From: Kiritimatiellia bacterium
Lineage (GTDB): Bacteria > Verrucomicrobiota > Kiritimatiellia > JAFGHX01
Assembly (NCBI GenBank): GCA_016929905.1
Contig: JAFGHX010000104.1
Coordinates: forward strand, 1-61,959
Direction of reading: 5' to 3'
DNA: 61,959 bases
Part shown: positions 32,864 to 41,220 of the stretch, in pieces
Position numbering within the stretch: position 1 is the first letter of the stretch
Layout: every line of letters starts with the position of its first letter
Notes under the pieces: generated by a model
Databases searched by the model: none
The model's input: only the letters and a program-made list of their open reading frames with translations
Told to the model about the DNA's origin: nothing
Translations under genes and position numbers: made by a program

Positions 32864-33909
32864 AGAAACATCTCCCGGCTCAGAAGCGCGCCGGCGCAGA
32901 CCGCGCGGCGCAGGCGGCGCCCCAATAGAGAGGGCAACTGCGCGGGCGGCAGCCCCGTGCCCGGACGGCGCAGCGCGACGTGCGCGCGGGTCAGACAGGT
33001 GCCGGCCGCGAGATCCGCCGCCGCCACAACGCTCCGGCGCGCGGCCGCCGCCGTTGGCGTCTCGCCCGCCGCGGGACGCTTGATCCCGTCGCCTAAAGCC
33101 GCTTCCACGGCGCGAACCGCGCCGATCAGCTCCGCCATCTGCGCCGGGGTCATGGAAGCGGCGTGGTCGGGACCGGGTTGGCCGGCGTCCAGAGTGAAGT
33201 GCTTCTCCAGGATCCTGGCGCCGAGCGCCACCGCCGCCACCGCGACCTCAATGCCCAAGGTGTGGTCCGAATAGCCCGTCGGCAGCCCGAACGCATCGGC
33301 CAGGGTCCGGATCGCACGTAGGTTCACCTCGGCCGGCGCCGCGGGGTAGTTCGACACGCAATGCAGCAGGATGACCTCGTCATTGCCGGCAGCGCGCACG
33401 GTCTCCAGCGCCGTCTGAACCTCCGCCAGGGTCGCCATGCCCGTCGAAAGGATCAGCGGTCTGCCTTTGCCGGCGACATGCTCCAGCAGGGGCAGATTCG
33501 TCAGTTCGCCCGAGCCAAGCTTGAACGCCGCGGCGCCCAGTTGCGTCAGCAGGTCCGCACTGGCCGGGTCGAAGACCGAACAGAGGAAGACGACTCCGCA
33601 GTCCCTGCAGTGCTCACGCAACTGCCCGAATGCGTCGTCGGGCAACTCCAGCTTCTTGAGCATCTCGTAGTGCGACTCGGCCGCCGGCGTGTGAAGAAGC
33701 TGGTAAGGTGCCTTGCCGGCATCTCGGGTGACCAGGCTGTCGGCGTGAAAAGCCTGGAATTTCACGGCGTCTGCCCCGGCCCGCGCCGCCGCCTCGATCA
33801 GGGCGTGAGCGACATCCAGGCTGCCGTTGTGGTTGACACCTGCCTCCGCTATCACAAAACACGGGCTGTTTTCGTCGATCGGGCGGCCCTCTATGCGAAT
33901 GGGTGGCAT
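32860..33909 (-). CDS. neuB: N-acetylneuraminate/legionaminate synthase
   Basis: 349 aa. Condenses ManNAc-type sugars with phosphoenolpyruvate to form a nine-carbon acid. TIM-barrel motifs are clear (CFVIAEAGVNHNGSLDVAHA; AVKFQAFHADSLV; KLGSGELTNLPLLEHVAGKG; GYSDHTLGIE; EKHFTLD) and the C-terminal SAF antifreeze-like domain is present (about 285-349). The ATG at 33909 has AAGGAG seven bases upstream and lies inside the 3' end of neuA (19-base overlap). Which nonulosonic acid is made cannot be told from motifs. Confidence 0.92.
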   Translation of the reverse strand: MPPIRIEGRPIDENSPCFVIAEAGVNHNGSLDVAHALIEAAARAGADAVKFQAFHADSLVTRDAGKAPYQLLHTPAAESHYEMLKKLELPDDAFGQLREHCRDCGVVFLCSVFDPASADLLTQLGAAAFKLGSGELTNLPLLEHVAGKGRPLILSTGMATLAEVQTALETVRAAGNDEVILLHCVSNYPAAPAEVNLRAIRTLADAFGLPTGYSDHTLGIEVAVAAVALGARILEKHFTLDAGQPGPDHAASMTPAQMAELIGAVRAVEAALGDGIKRPAAGETPTAAAARRSVVAAADLAAGTCLTRAHVALRRPGTGLPPAQLPSLLGRRLRRAVCAGALLSREMFL

Positions 33910-34670
33910 CGGGGAACTCCTTGGGCGAGATCGCCAGCCAGCACAGGGCGGGGCGACCGGAAGATCGGAGATGTCCCGGCAGAGGGACTCAATAGGATGT
34001 CGGCCAGATGCAGATCCCACGGAGTGTCGATGTCCAGCGAGCGCTCAGGGGGCATGACAAGGGGGACGGCGCCGGGGGGGCACCAGGTCCGGGTCTGCCG
34101 CAGTACGGCGAGTCGAACAAGATAAATGGCGCCGTTCAACACGTAGAGCGGCGGGAGATCCTGGCGGCGGCACTGGGTGTGCGGGGTGGGCAGAAAGGGC
34201 TCCAGAGCGTTGTCCGGCGTGATGCGCTTCATGAGATACGGGTGGTGCCCGGCACGGGTTACGCTGACAACGGCGTCGTTGCGGCCGTCGTCAAGAAGAC
34301 GAACAGCCTCCATGATGTCAGCGATGGTCCGCAGCGGAGAGGTCGGCTGCAGAAGCATGGCGTAGACGGGGACGTAGTCTTCCTGACTTTGCAGTCGGTC
34401 GAGAAGGTCGAGCACCGTGTCGATGACGAGCGTGTCGTCGCGGGCCAGAGCAGCCGGCCGCAGGAAGGGAACCCAGGCCCCGGCACGCTGGGCCACCGCC
34501 GCTATCTCCGTGCTGTCGGTGCTCACCAGGACGCGGTCCAATACGCCGCTCGCTGTCGCAGGCGTAAGCGTGTGCTCAATGAGAGGTTTGCCGGCAACGG
34601 GACACAGGTTCTTGCGGGGAACCGACTTCGACCCGCCTCTGGCCGGTACGATACCAAGGACCGTGTTCAT
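33891..34670 (-). CDS. neuA: CMP-nonulosonic acid cytidylyltransferase
   Basis: 259 aa. Activates sialic-type acids with CTP for transfer. The nucleotide-binding start IVPARGGSKSVPRKNL and the segment LLQPTSPLRTIADIMEAV are diagnostic; ERSLDIDTPWDL near the end is the conserved metal/acceptor motif. The ATG at 34670 is preceded by GAGGT. First gene of the neuA-B-C-D operon; the promoter should lie in the gap up to 35213. Confidence 0.92.
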   Translation of the reverse strand: MNTVLGIVPARGGSKSVPRKNLCPVAGKPLIEHTLTPATASGVLDRVLVSTDSTEIAAVAQRAGAWVPFLRPAALARDDTLVIDTVLDLLDRLQSQEDYVPVYAMLLQPTSPLRTIADIMEAVRLLDDGRNDAVVSVTRAGHHPYLMKRITPDNALEPFLPTPHTQCRRQDLPPLYVLNGAIYLVRLAVLRQTRTWCPPGAVPLVMPPERSLDIDTPWDLHLADILLSPSAGTSPIFRSPRPVLAGDLAQGVPRCHPFA

Positions 34671-34801
34671 CGACTGTACCTCGTGCGGCGGCGGGCGGGC
34701 AGAGCCCGGCCCGCCGGACCAGCGGAGAGATTGGTAGCAGACGGGATGCCACGGGGAGGGCTTGACGGGGTGTCGACGGGCACGGACAGGTTGGCACGAC
34801 A

Positions 34802-34813
34802 TTAAGCGCTTAA
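34802..34813. promoter_or_regulatory. Perfect palindrome, possible operator of the neu operon
   Basis: TTAAGCGCTTAA, 12 bases, fully symmetric and more AT-rich than its surroundings, about 130 bases before neuA. No regulator can be assigned. Confidence 0.3.
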
Positions 34814-35023
34814 GTAGAGTGTTTTGTTGGTTTTTCAGGCGGGTTTTGACGAGTCGCAGCTTCGATTCCTCGCCAGAGGCGTCCCGCGGTGCTGCGAAAT
34901 GTGATGGCGCAATGGACAGTGTTTCTGCATACGTGTACGAGTCCTCAGACGCGAATGCGCGACGCAGATACTTCGATTCGCGGCCGTCTTGTTGCGCGCT
35001 TGGATGGCCGGCTTCCAGAGCCC

Positions 35024-35172
35024 GTCTCAAAACCGGCGAACAGCCCGTTGGGCCTGAGGCCGATCAGCCTTTGGTTGAACGGGATTAACTGCAAACGCCT
35101 GAAACCCCGAGATTTGCCGTTTGTAGTTAACGCCGTAAGGCGTGTGGCAACCTGCGTGTCGGGTGTTGAGAC
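35024..35172 (+). repeat. Palindromic interspersed element, copy 2 (intergenic)
   Basis: Ends are GTCTCAA (35024-35030) and TTGAGAC (35166-35172), perfect inverted termini. It shares with copy 1 the start TCAAAACCGGCGAACAGCCC and the run GCCGTTTGTAGTTAACGCCG followed by TAAGGCGTGTGGCAAC. It is about 30 bases longer in the middle and lies in opposite orientation to copy 1. Confidence 0.8.
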
Positions 35173-35213
35173 AGCTTCTCCACGTGGGCCGCTAAACTTC
35201 CGTTCGGGGGCAC

Positions 35214-37139
35214 TCAGTTCCCCGTCCTGTGATGCCTGCGTACATAGGCGTCCAGAACCGCAATAGCGGCTGGAGTCAACCCAGGAATGCGGCCAGCCTG
35301 ATGAAGGCTTCGTGGACGGATGGCCTTGAGCTTCTCACGTGCCTCATGGCGCAGGGCGGGGACTTGGTCATAATCGAGGTCGCTCGGGATGGTCTGTGCT
35401 TCGCGTTGTGAAGCAGTGGCTATCTTGCGTCGTTCCCTGGCGATGTACCCTTCGTACTTGATTTGGATTTCAACCTGAATGACGGCTTCGTCGGGAAGGT
35501 TAGGATTGTGTCCTGGCAGATCCCGGTAGCGCACGTCCGGACGCCGCAGAAGCTGGGCCAGAGACGTCGATCCGCGGTGCGAGTTTTGAAGCCGGTCCAC
35601 CTCGGCATCAACCGTCTCGCCGAGCCCTTGAACGCCGGCGAGCACGTTTTTGCTCACGATGCCAATCTCGGCCGCGTACGGAAGAAGCCGGAGCGCTGCG
35701 TTGTCCTGGCGGAGGATTAAACGATGCTCGGCTCGAGAGGTGAACATACGGTATGGCTCATCCGTACCCTTTGTGACCAGGTCGTCGATAAGAACGCCAA
35801 TGTAGGCGGCGTGGCGCGGAAGGACGAGGTGGGGTCGGCCCAGCAGTTTCCGCACGGCGTTCACAGCCGCTACAAAGCCCTGCACGGCAGCCTCTTCGTA
35901 ACCGGTGGTGCCGTTGACCTGCCCGGCCAGGTAGAGATTCGGTACACACTTGGTCTCGAGTGTCGGAAGCAACTGCGTAGGGTCGCAATAATCGTACTCG
36001 ATGGCGTAGCCGGGCCGAAGAACTCTGGCGGTCTCAAGGCCGGGAATGGAGTGGATCATGGCGACCTGAACGTCCTCCGGCAGGCTGTTGCTTGTGCCGT
36101 TCGGGTAGACAAGATGCGTGGCGCGACCCTCCGGCTCGATGAAGACGTGGTGACTGTCCCGCTGCGGGAATTTTACGATCTTGTCCTCGATGGAAGGACA
36201 GTAGCGGACACCCGTTCCCGTTATGGCCCCGCCGTATAGGGCGCTTGCGGTGAGGTTGTCGCGAATGATCGCGTGGGTCAGCGGCGTCGTGTGCGTGAGG
36301 TAACAGGAGAGTTGCCTGGCGCCAGGGCGCCAGGGGTGCATGGCGAAGTCGGGCTGTTCCACGTGGAACATCTCCTTGGGTGGCGGCTCGCTTGGATGCC
36401 CCTCGAAATGTTCCACGTGGAACATTTCCTGGGCCGCGCGGACCTCCTGCGAAAAGAATGGAGGGGGCTCAAAACCCGGCTGTTCCTGCATTTTTCCGTA
36501 ATTCAGGGTCCTCGAATCCAGGCGTGGCGGAGTTCCAGTCTTCAAACGCCCGAGCCGCAGTCCAAGGTCGCGCAGAGAAATGCCCAGCTTTGTAGCCGAT
36601 GGCTCGTCCGCCCGGCCACCCGCAAAATGCCTGCGTCCTATGTGAATCGTGCCGCCAAGAAACGTGCCCGCGGTCACCACAACCGCGGCGCTCCTGAGCG
36701 CGCGGCCGTCCTCGAGAACGACGCCCATAAGTCCGTCCGACCTCGGCTGCAAGGAGTCCACGGTCGCTTCGATGAGAGCCAGACCGCGAGTCGCCACCAG
36801 AACGGCGAGCATTCGCGCCGAGTACGCGTCACGGTCGCACTGGGCCCGATTGGCGCGAACGGCAGGACCCTTTCGCGTGTTGAGCACGCGGAACTGGATG
36901 CCAGCATAGTCCGTGTTGCGGGCCATCTCGCCCCCGAGTGCGTCGAGCTCAAATACCATGTGAGACTTCGCGATGCCGCCGACCGAAGGATTGCACGACA
37001 TGCGAGCCACAGCTTTCCGCTCCATCGTGACAAGCGCCGTTCGAACGCCAAGGCGTGCCGCAGCCAGAGCAGCCTCGCATCCGGCGTGGCCGCCGCCAAC
37101 CACAATCACGTCGTATAGGCCAGGATGTTCCGTGTTCAT
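35214..37139 (-). CDS. mnmG: tRNA uridine-34 carboxymethylaminomethyl-modifying enzyme MnmG (GidA)
   Basis: 641 aa. With MnmE it adds the carboxymethylaminomethyl group to U34 of tRNAs, using FAD and methylene-folate. FAD motif [14 protein letters not shown] at 11-24, [81 protein letters not shown] all match. Between FFS (228-230) and LSCYLTHT (277-284) there is about 33 residues more than in E. coli MnmG; the extra part contains MFHVEH (239-244) and MFHVEQ (257-262), both encoded by parS-like sites. The start at 37139 is the one directly before the FAD domain; upstream in-frame sequence is not conserved. MnmG genes often lie close to the replication origin, next to rsmG and parA-parB. Confidence 0.93.
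   Translation of the reverse strand: MNTEHPGLYDVIVVGGGHAGCEAALAAARLGVRTALVTMERKAVARMSCNPSVGGIAKSHMVFELDALGGEMARNTDYAGIQFRVLNTRKGPAVRANRAQCDRDAYSARMLAVLVATRGLALIEATVDSLQPRSDGLMGVVLEDGRALRSAAVVVTAGTFLGGTIHIGRRHFAGGRADEPSATKLGISLRDLGLRLGRLKTGTPPRLDSRTLNYGKMQEQPGFEPPPFFSQEVRAAQEMFHVEHFEGHPSEPPPKEMFHVEQPDFAMHPWRPGARQLSCYLTHTTPLTHAIIRDNLTASALYGGAITGTGVRYCPSIEDKIVKFPQRDSHHVFIEPEGRATHLVYPNGTSNSLPEDVQVAMIHSIPGLETARVLRPGYAIEYDYCDPTQLLPTLETKCVPNLYLAGQVNGTTGYEEAAVQGFVAAVNAVRKLLGRPHLVLPRHAAYIGVLIDDLVTKGTDEPYRMFTSRAEHRLILRQDNAALRLLPYAAEIGIVSKNVLAGVQGLGETVDAEVDRLQNSHRGSTSLAQLLRRPDVRYRDLPGHNPNLPDEAVIQVEIQIKYEGYIARERRKIATASQREAQTIPSDLDYDQVPALRHEAREKLKAIRPRSLHQAGRIPGLTPAAIAVLDAYVRRHHRTGN
36355..36370. promoter_or_regulatory. 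parS-like ParB binding site 1
   Basis: TGTTCCACGTGGAACA, a perfect 16-base palindrome matching the chromosomal parS consensus (TGTTNCACGTGNAACA). It lies inside the mnmG reading frame and encodes MFHVEQ. Confidence 0.85.
36409..36424. promoter_or_regulatory. parS-like ParB binding site 2
   Basis: A second identical TGTTCCACGTGGAACA, 54 bases from the first (centre to centre), also in the mnmG frame, encoding MFHVEH. Confidence 0.85.
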
Positions 37140-37242
37140 AACTTGTTGACAGCAGGCGCGTCGACCGCCGGGAGATCGATCGGAACCCGCTTCGCGAGCG
37201 ATCCAAGGCACCACAAAACCGACGCGGACCCTGCAAAACGCA

Positions 37243-37274
37243 CCCGCTTGCCCTCTGTATGTAAGGCAAGCGGG
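37243..37274. other. Perfect 10-base-pair hairpin upstream of mnmG
   Basis: CCCGCTTGCC, 12-base loop, GGCAAGCGGG. There is no T-run, so it is not a typical terminator; it may be part of the mnmG leader or a boundary element. Confidence 0.5.
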
Positions 37275-37746
37275 GCTAAATGTGGCCGGCAGGCGGACCC
37301 ACAGCCCAATGGCCGCAAGGAAGGTGGCACCCGATGTCGTGTTAGTAAGCGCATGAACCGACACTCCTAGACAGCCGTCCATTCGACTGGCACCGGGCTG
37401 GAATACCGGTGGAGTACGGACGGGCAACGGGCGGCACGGTGTCCGCACCCCTCTGTGGATTCCTCCCTATCCCCGCGACACCACGGGTCTTGAAACGCGT
37501 ACGCGGAGTGCCAACAATTAAAGAAGCATGGCAAAAGCTCGCGCGGTAAGGAACGAGGGGCGACTGGGCCCCGCATCGGTCGGAAGTATGCCGGAATGAT
37601 TCAGGGAGTTCCAGCGCAAATCGAGGCCAAACCCGGCGGGCGGGGCGAAGAAACACCGCGGCAGCGCGCGCGGGTTACTGTAAGTAGATGCATAGATACA
37701 CGTGAGGCGGTCGGAGAGCGGGGACGGCCGGGCGCCTGAGATACGC

Positions 37747-37775
37747 TTGACAAGGATTTGGGCTTCTGATAGCGT
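37747..37775 (+). promoter_or_regulatory. Sigma-70-type promoter of the FHA gene
   Basis: TTGACA at 37747-37752, a 17-base spacer, and TAGCGT at 37770-37775. The -35 is perfect, the -10 matches at three positions. The leader to the FHA gene would be about 95 bases. Confidence 0.5.
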
Positions 37776-37877
37776 GAGCCTCCGTGTGCAAGGTTGGGGG
37801 CGACAGTCTGTCGCGGTGCAGAACGTTCGGCCACGGAACCTGTGCGGTTTCTTTCGTTGCAATGAAGAGGATGTAGG

Positions 37878-39071
37878 ATGAAATGTTCTCTGCGCCGGAA
37901 TAATGTGACGTTCGCGGAGTTTGAGCTCAGCGCGGGCGAGCAGACGCTCGGGTCTGCGAATGACAATACGATCAAGGTGCGCTCGAGCGCGGTCTCCAAC
38001 CACCACGCGAGACTGTTCGAGCAGGATGGGCGCGCCTATGTCGAGGACGTGGGCAGTACCAACGGAACCGTGGTGAACGGAGAGGAACTCGTTGGAGAGA
38101 AGGAACTGCGGGACGGCGATATTATCCTGCTGGGGGATATCTCCTTCAAGTTCCACGGAAGCGGCGTCGAACGGCGCGGCGCGGCCCCCGTGGGTGCCGC
38201 CAAGGCCGCCGCGCCCGCGGGCGCTGCCGCGGAACGCAAGCGCAGAAAAACAGGCGGCTCCTCGGCCGCTGGAAGAGGACTCGATATCCTGCTGTCGGCC
38301 TGGAAGGTCGCGGTGCTCGTGGCCATCGTGGGCCTGGTGGCCCTGTGGGTGAAAAAGAGGGCGGCGCAGGAGCCGAAGGAGGATGTGGAAACACGCCAGC
38401 CCGCCGCGGCAACGGCGCAGCCCGAACCCAAACCGGCGCCCGCCGGCAACGACCAATGGACAGCTACCGGCGGCGGCGACGATACGGCGGCCGGCACCAC
38501 CACCGGCTTCGGCGGCGGCAACCAGCAGACCGGCGGGTTCGGCGCCCGACAGCCGGCCGGCGGCGGCTTCGGCGATACGGGCGCCGGCTTCGGAACCACC
38601 ACCCCCGGCTTCGGAACCGGCACCAGACCAGAGGAGCTGGAAAAACTCGCAAAAACGTACCAGGACCGCGTGGCTGCAATCGAGCAGGAGTACGCCGACA
38701 CAATCGAAAAACTGTTCACGGAGTACGGCGCCTACCTCGAGAAGTTGAAGCAGGAGGTGATGAGCCGCGGCGACCTCGAGGGAACCCTCTCGGTTAAAGA
38801 AGAGAAGGAAGCCTTCGACGCCGCGCCCGACAAGGGCCAGTATTTCCAGCAGCAATACTACGCGCGTCCCAATTCGCCACCTAATCTCACCAGGGCTCGC
38901 CAGTACTGTACCGGCCAGATGGGCAAAGCACACACCATCAAGGAAGGAAAGCTCAAGAATGAGCAGGCCGGGTATGCCCAGAGCCTTCTGGATCTTCAGA
39001 AACGATTGACCATGTCCGGCGACCTCGACGGCGCCCTGGCCGTCAAGGCCGAACGGGAGCAACTCCGATAG
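37878..39071 (+). CDS. FHA-domain membrane protein
   Basis: 397 aa. Residues 1-95 are a forkhead-associated domain with the phosphothreonine-binding residues (SSAVSNHHARLFEQDG and EDVGSTNGTVVNGE). A basic linker precedes one membrane segment (about 140-158, VAVLVAIVGLVALWV). Then a Pro/Ala and a Gly-rich region with TTTGFGGGNQQTGGFG repeats, and two coiled-coil stretches ending in similar motifs (MSRGDLEGTLSVKEEKEAF; MSGDLDGALAVKAEREQLR). It would bind phosphothreonine in the cytoplasm and project outwards. The Ser/Thr kinase coded 2.1 kb downstream is the natural partner. Confidence 0.82.
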   Translation: MKCSLRRNNVTFAEFELSAGEQTLGSANDNTIKVRSSAVSNHHARLFEQDGRAYVEDVGSTNGTVVNGEELVGEKELRDGDIILLGDISFKFHGSGVERRGAAPVGAAKAAAPAGAAAERKRRKTGGSSAAGRGLDILLSAWKVAVLVAIVGLVALWVKKRAAQEPKEDVETRQPAAATAQPEPKPAPAGNDQWTATGGGDDTAAGTTTGFGGGNQQTGGFGARQPAGGGFGDTGAGFGTTTPGFGTGTRPEELEKLAKTYQDRVAAIEQEYADTIEKLFTEYGAYLEKLKQEVMSRGDLEGTLSVKEEKEAFDAAPDKGQYFQQQYYARPNSPPNLTRARQYCTGQMGKAHTIKEGKLKNEQAGYAQSLLDLQKRLTMSGDLDGALAVKAEREQLR

Positions 39072-39720
39072 ACTAATGCTGCCGCCTTGCGCCTTCCGGC
39101 CACCAGCCCCATGCCTGGTTCGGAACAACGCACAAGCTCTGATCAGAACCTCTCCGCCGTAGACCCAATAAATATCCAGAAAACACATTCTCATTTCAAA
39201 AATTCTTGCTTTTGCAAATATGAGAATTTTTCTCAATATTGAGAATATGGTTCAAGCTGATTGAGAATATTAGTTTTGGACAGGCCAGTTTTCCTCGGAA
39301 TCAGTTCCAATCGAAAATAAACCAAACCTTTTATTCGTAGGTTGGCACGAATCTCGCTCTGTAGAGGTAAACGGGGCATATGCGACACGATATGACAGGC
39401 TCCGGACCGTGGAAAGGCACCGAAGACCCGGCTAGTCTGCCCGACGGGGAGACCCGACCACCTTCTCGCGCCAATCTGTGCGAAAGGTTGCTCCTTGTCA
39501 TCGCCGAACGACACGGCCGGGGCCTGTTGAAAGAGAACACCGCAACTGGCATCTGCGGTTGGAATAGCCGGTTCGACCCGAAGTCGAGGCGAGTGACGTT
39601 GCACTCTGATCAGCCCGTACCAAGCGGCCCAGACGCGCTGCCGTCCGTCAACGAAGGCCCGGATGCCTTGGTGCGACGGCTCAGACGGGTTCGGGCCCGG
39701 GCCTGAGTGGCCCGGGGCGT
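39072..39720. other. 649-base gap with an AT-rich, repeat-bearing segment
   Basis: No gene I can support; short readings on both strands (for example 39380-39706 plus) have no family match. The AT-rich segment at about 39185-39335 is listed separately. Confidence 0.5.
39188..39268. promoter_or_regulatory. Cluster of TTCTCA/TGAGAA repeats around a 16-base palindrome
   Basis: The perfect palindrome TTCTCAATATTGAGAA is at 39230-39245. Half-sites flank it: TTCTCAT at 39188, TGAGAAT at 39221 and TTGAGAAT at 39261. The segment is strongly AT-rich against a GC-rich background, like an operator array or a short acquired segment. Confidence 0.55.
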
Positions 39721-40035
39721 CTACTCACCCCGCCGGGTGGAGCCCCAGCCGAACAGCATGGTGGCGGCAACCAGCGCCAGTACGGCTGTGCCGAAAAGGA
39801 CATAGACGATCGCGAACGTGTTCCATACGGTCAGCGCGCCCTGCTGGCAGAAACGCCACCCCCAGCGGTAGGTGAATACATACGCGATGACCAGGCCCGG
39901 TCGCGAGTATCGAAACAGAAGACAAAGCGTCAGTAACGCCAGCAGAAGCATCGCCTCCCACACGGGGATCGGGACCTCCGCCCCCATGATCCCCAGCCTG
40001 TCAAGCGCACTCAGCATACTTGCTGCAGTCGTCAT
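39721..40035 (-). CDS. Small membrane protein of unknown function
   Basis: 104 aa. Two or three hydrophobic segments: about 28-42 (MLLLALLTLCLLF), 46-56 (GLVIAYVF) and 70-97 (FAIVYVLFGTAVLALVAATM). The ATG at 40035 is preceded by GGAGGT nine bases upstream, which supports a real gene. No family recognised. It is alone on its strand between the FHA and outer-membrane genes. Confidence 0.6.
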   Translation of the reverse strand: MTTAASMLSALDRLGIMGAEVPIPVWEAMLLLALLTLCLLFRYSRPGLVIAYVFTYRWGWRFCQQGALTVWNTFAIVYVLFGTAVLALVAATMLFGWGSTRRGE

Positions 40036-40364
40036 GTTCTAGAGACCTCCATGAAACGACACCGGCCCCCACTTTCGCTCAAAACGGTCTGCGCTCAACT
40101 CCTCCGTGGCTCGGATCTTAGCATACGCCCGAAGCCCCTACAACAGCGAAAAAAATTCCTCTTATGGCTTGACACTCTCCACAGCCGATAGTAGCTTCTC
40201 TCATACTTTCTCGTGGAAGAAGTTCCGGAAATGCCGTGCTTTTGCGAGTGATTTCTGCGAACAGGCGGCATCGACGGGATGACTCCGGGACGAGGGCCCC
40301 CGAGTCTCAGAGGTGTGACGGCTTGCGTCTGCGCAGGCGAACGTGCGACTGAAAGGAGACGGAA
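40036..40364. other. 329-base divergent gap
   Basis: No gene. It holds a probable promoter for the outer-membrane gene at 40169-40197 and must also hold the promoter of the small membrane protein. Confidence 0.5.
40169..40197 (+). promoter_or_regulatory. Possible sigma-70 promoter of the outer-membrane gene
   Basis: TTGACA at 40169-40174, 17-base spacer, TAGCTT at 40192-40197. The -10 is weak. Leader about 160 bases. Confidence 0.4.
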
Positions 40365-41099
40365 ATGGCGCGGAACTGTTGGCTGGTTGCGGTGCTCTGT
40401 TTCTGCATGGCCACTCTGGGCTGGGCGGAACCGACACGAACGTTGCTTACCACCGAGAACAAGTACCCGGAGACCCGCCAGCTCGAGGTCGGCGTGTCCT
40501 TTGATTACGACGAGGATACAGTTTTCAATGGGTTGTCCGTCGGTCCGTATGCTCGCTATGGCCTGATGGAGAAACTGACAGGCAGTGTCCGGGTTCCTTA
40601 CCTCTTCCTGTGGTCGGACTACACCAGCGACGAACAGGGGCTTGGCGACGTCGAACTCGGGTTGGACCTCTCCCCGTATGACGATGAGTACGGCGATCTG
40701 CTCTTCATCATTCCCTACATCCGGCTGACCCTGCCGACCGGGAACGAAGACGACGGGCTTGGTGCCGGTGAGATGGTCTTCACCTTTGGCACATCCGTGG
40801 GCAGCACGGTCCTGGACATCTACACGTTCATATTGGACGGCGCCTACACGTTCCAGCCGGATGAAGAAAACGCCACAGACATCAGTGCCGCGTTTATCTG
40901 GGACGCCACGGAGCGCTTCGCCATGATGCTGGAAGCCAGGATGACCGACGAACGCAGCGAAGGCGATTACGCCTACATGGTCACCGGCGCCATGAGCTAC
41001 AAGGTGAACGAAAACCTGAGCGTCCGTTGGGGCGGTGGTCCCGTGGAGAACTCGCCTCAGGACGTCGTGGCTTCCTTCAAGGCGTCCTATACGTTTTAG
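40365..41099 (+). CDS. Outer-membrane beta-barrel protein
   Basis: 244 aa. A signal peptide (MARNCWLVAVLCFCMATLGW, cleavage near AEP) is followed by alternating strands with aromatic ends (QLEVGVSFDYDEDTVFNGLS; GLMEKLTGSVRVPYLFLW; RFAMMLEARMTDERSEGDYA) and a C-terminal Phe (FKASYTF), the standard barrel-insertion signal. No closer family can be assigned; it looks like small transporter-type barrels. The ribosome site AAAGGAGA is good, and a strong terminator follows, so it is a single-gene unit. Confidence 0.8.
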   Translation: MARNCWLVAVLCFCMATLGWAEPTRTLLTTENKYPETRQLEVGVSFDYDEDTVFNGLSVGPYARYGLMEKLTGSVRVPYLFLWSDYTSDEQGLGDVELGLDLSPYDDEYGDLLFIIPYIRLTLPTGNEDDGLGAGEMVFTFGTSVGSTVLDIYTFILDGAYTFQPDEENATDISAAFIWDATERFAMMLEARMTDERSEGDYAYMVTGAMSYKVNENLSVRWGGGPVENSPQDVVASFKASYTF

Positions 41100-41136
41100 T
41101 CCTTTTTCGCCACGCGGGATGTCCGAACAGAGCCGA

Positions 41137-41184
41137 GAACGGAGCCGGCGGCCTGCTTCTGAGTCGTCGGCTCCGTTCTTTTGT
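41137..41184 (+). terminator. Rho-independent terminator after the barrel gene
   Basis: Perfect 12-base stem AGAACGGAGCCG/CGGCTCCGTTCT (41137-41148 and 41169-41180) followed by TTTG. It ends 40 bases before the kinase gene. Confidence 0.8.
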
Positions 41185-41220
41185 CTGTAGCCGTTGCGGT
41201 CCGATACGGCGCACTACAGC

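Larger units (their letters stand above)
34671..35213. other. 543-base gap between mnmG and neuA
   Basis: No gene. It contains a 12-base perfect palindrome TTAAGCGCTTAA (34802-34813) and the second copy of the palindromic interspersed element. Both flanking genes are on the minus strand, so the neuA promoter should be here. Confidence 0.55.
37140..37877. other. 738-base divergent intergenic region between mnmG and the FHA gene
   Basis: No gene or recognisable RNA. It contains a hairpin at 37243-37274 (10-base perfect stem CCCGCTTGCC/GGCAAGCGGG) on the mnmG leader side and a good promoter for the FHA gene at 37747-37775. I looked for tmRNA, RNase P, SRP RNA and DnaA-box clusters and saw none. 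Confidence 0.55.

Noticed and set aside
34791..34807. Sigma-54-like TTGGCACGACATTAAGC on the plus strand
   Set aside because: GG and GC are 11 bases apart instead of 10, and no gene on the plus strand follows.
37243..37274. Terminator upstream of mnmG
   Set aside because: A perfect stem but no T-run on either side and no gene ending nearby.
37140..37877. Replication origin or stable RNA in the long gap beside mnmG
   Set aside because: The parS pair and mnmG hint that oriC may be near, but I see no cluster of TTATCCACA boxes, no dnaA or parAB, and no tmRNA, RNase P or SRP RNA signature in this gap.
37518..39236. A 572-codon open frame opposite the FHA gene
   Set aside because: Antisense shadow of the FHA protein; the Gly/Ala-rich region produces long stop-free frames. 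No start signal or known domain.
39380..39706. A possible 108-aa protein after the AT-rich island
   Set aside because: No domain, no clear ribosome site at normal spacing, and an equally long frame exists on the other strand. I leave it as intergenic.
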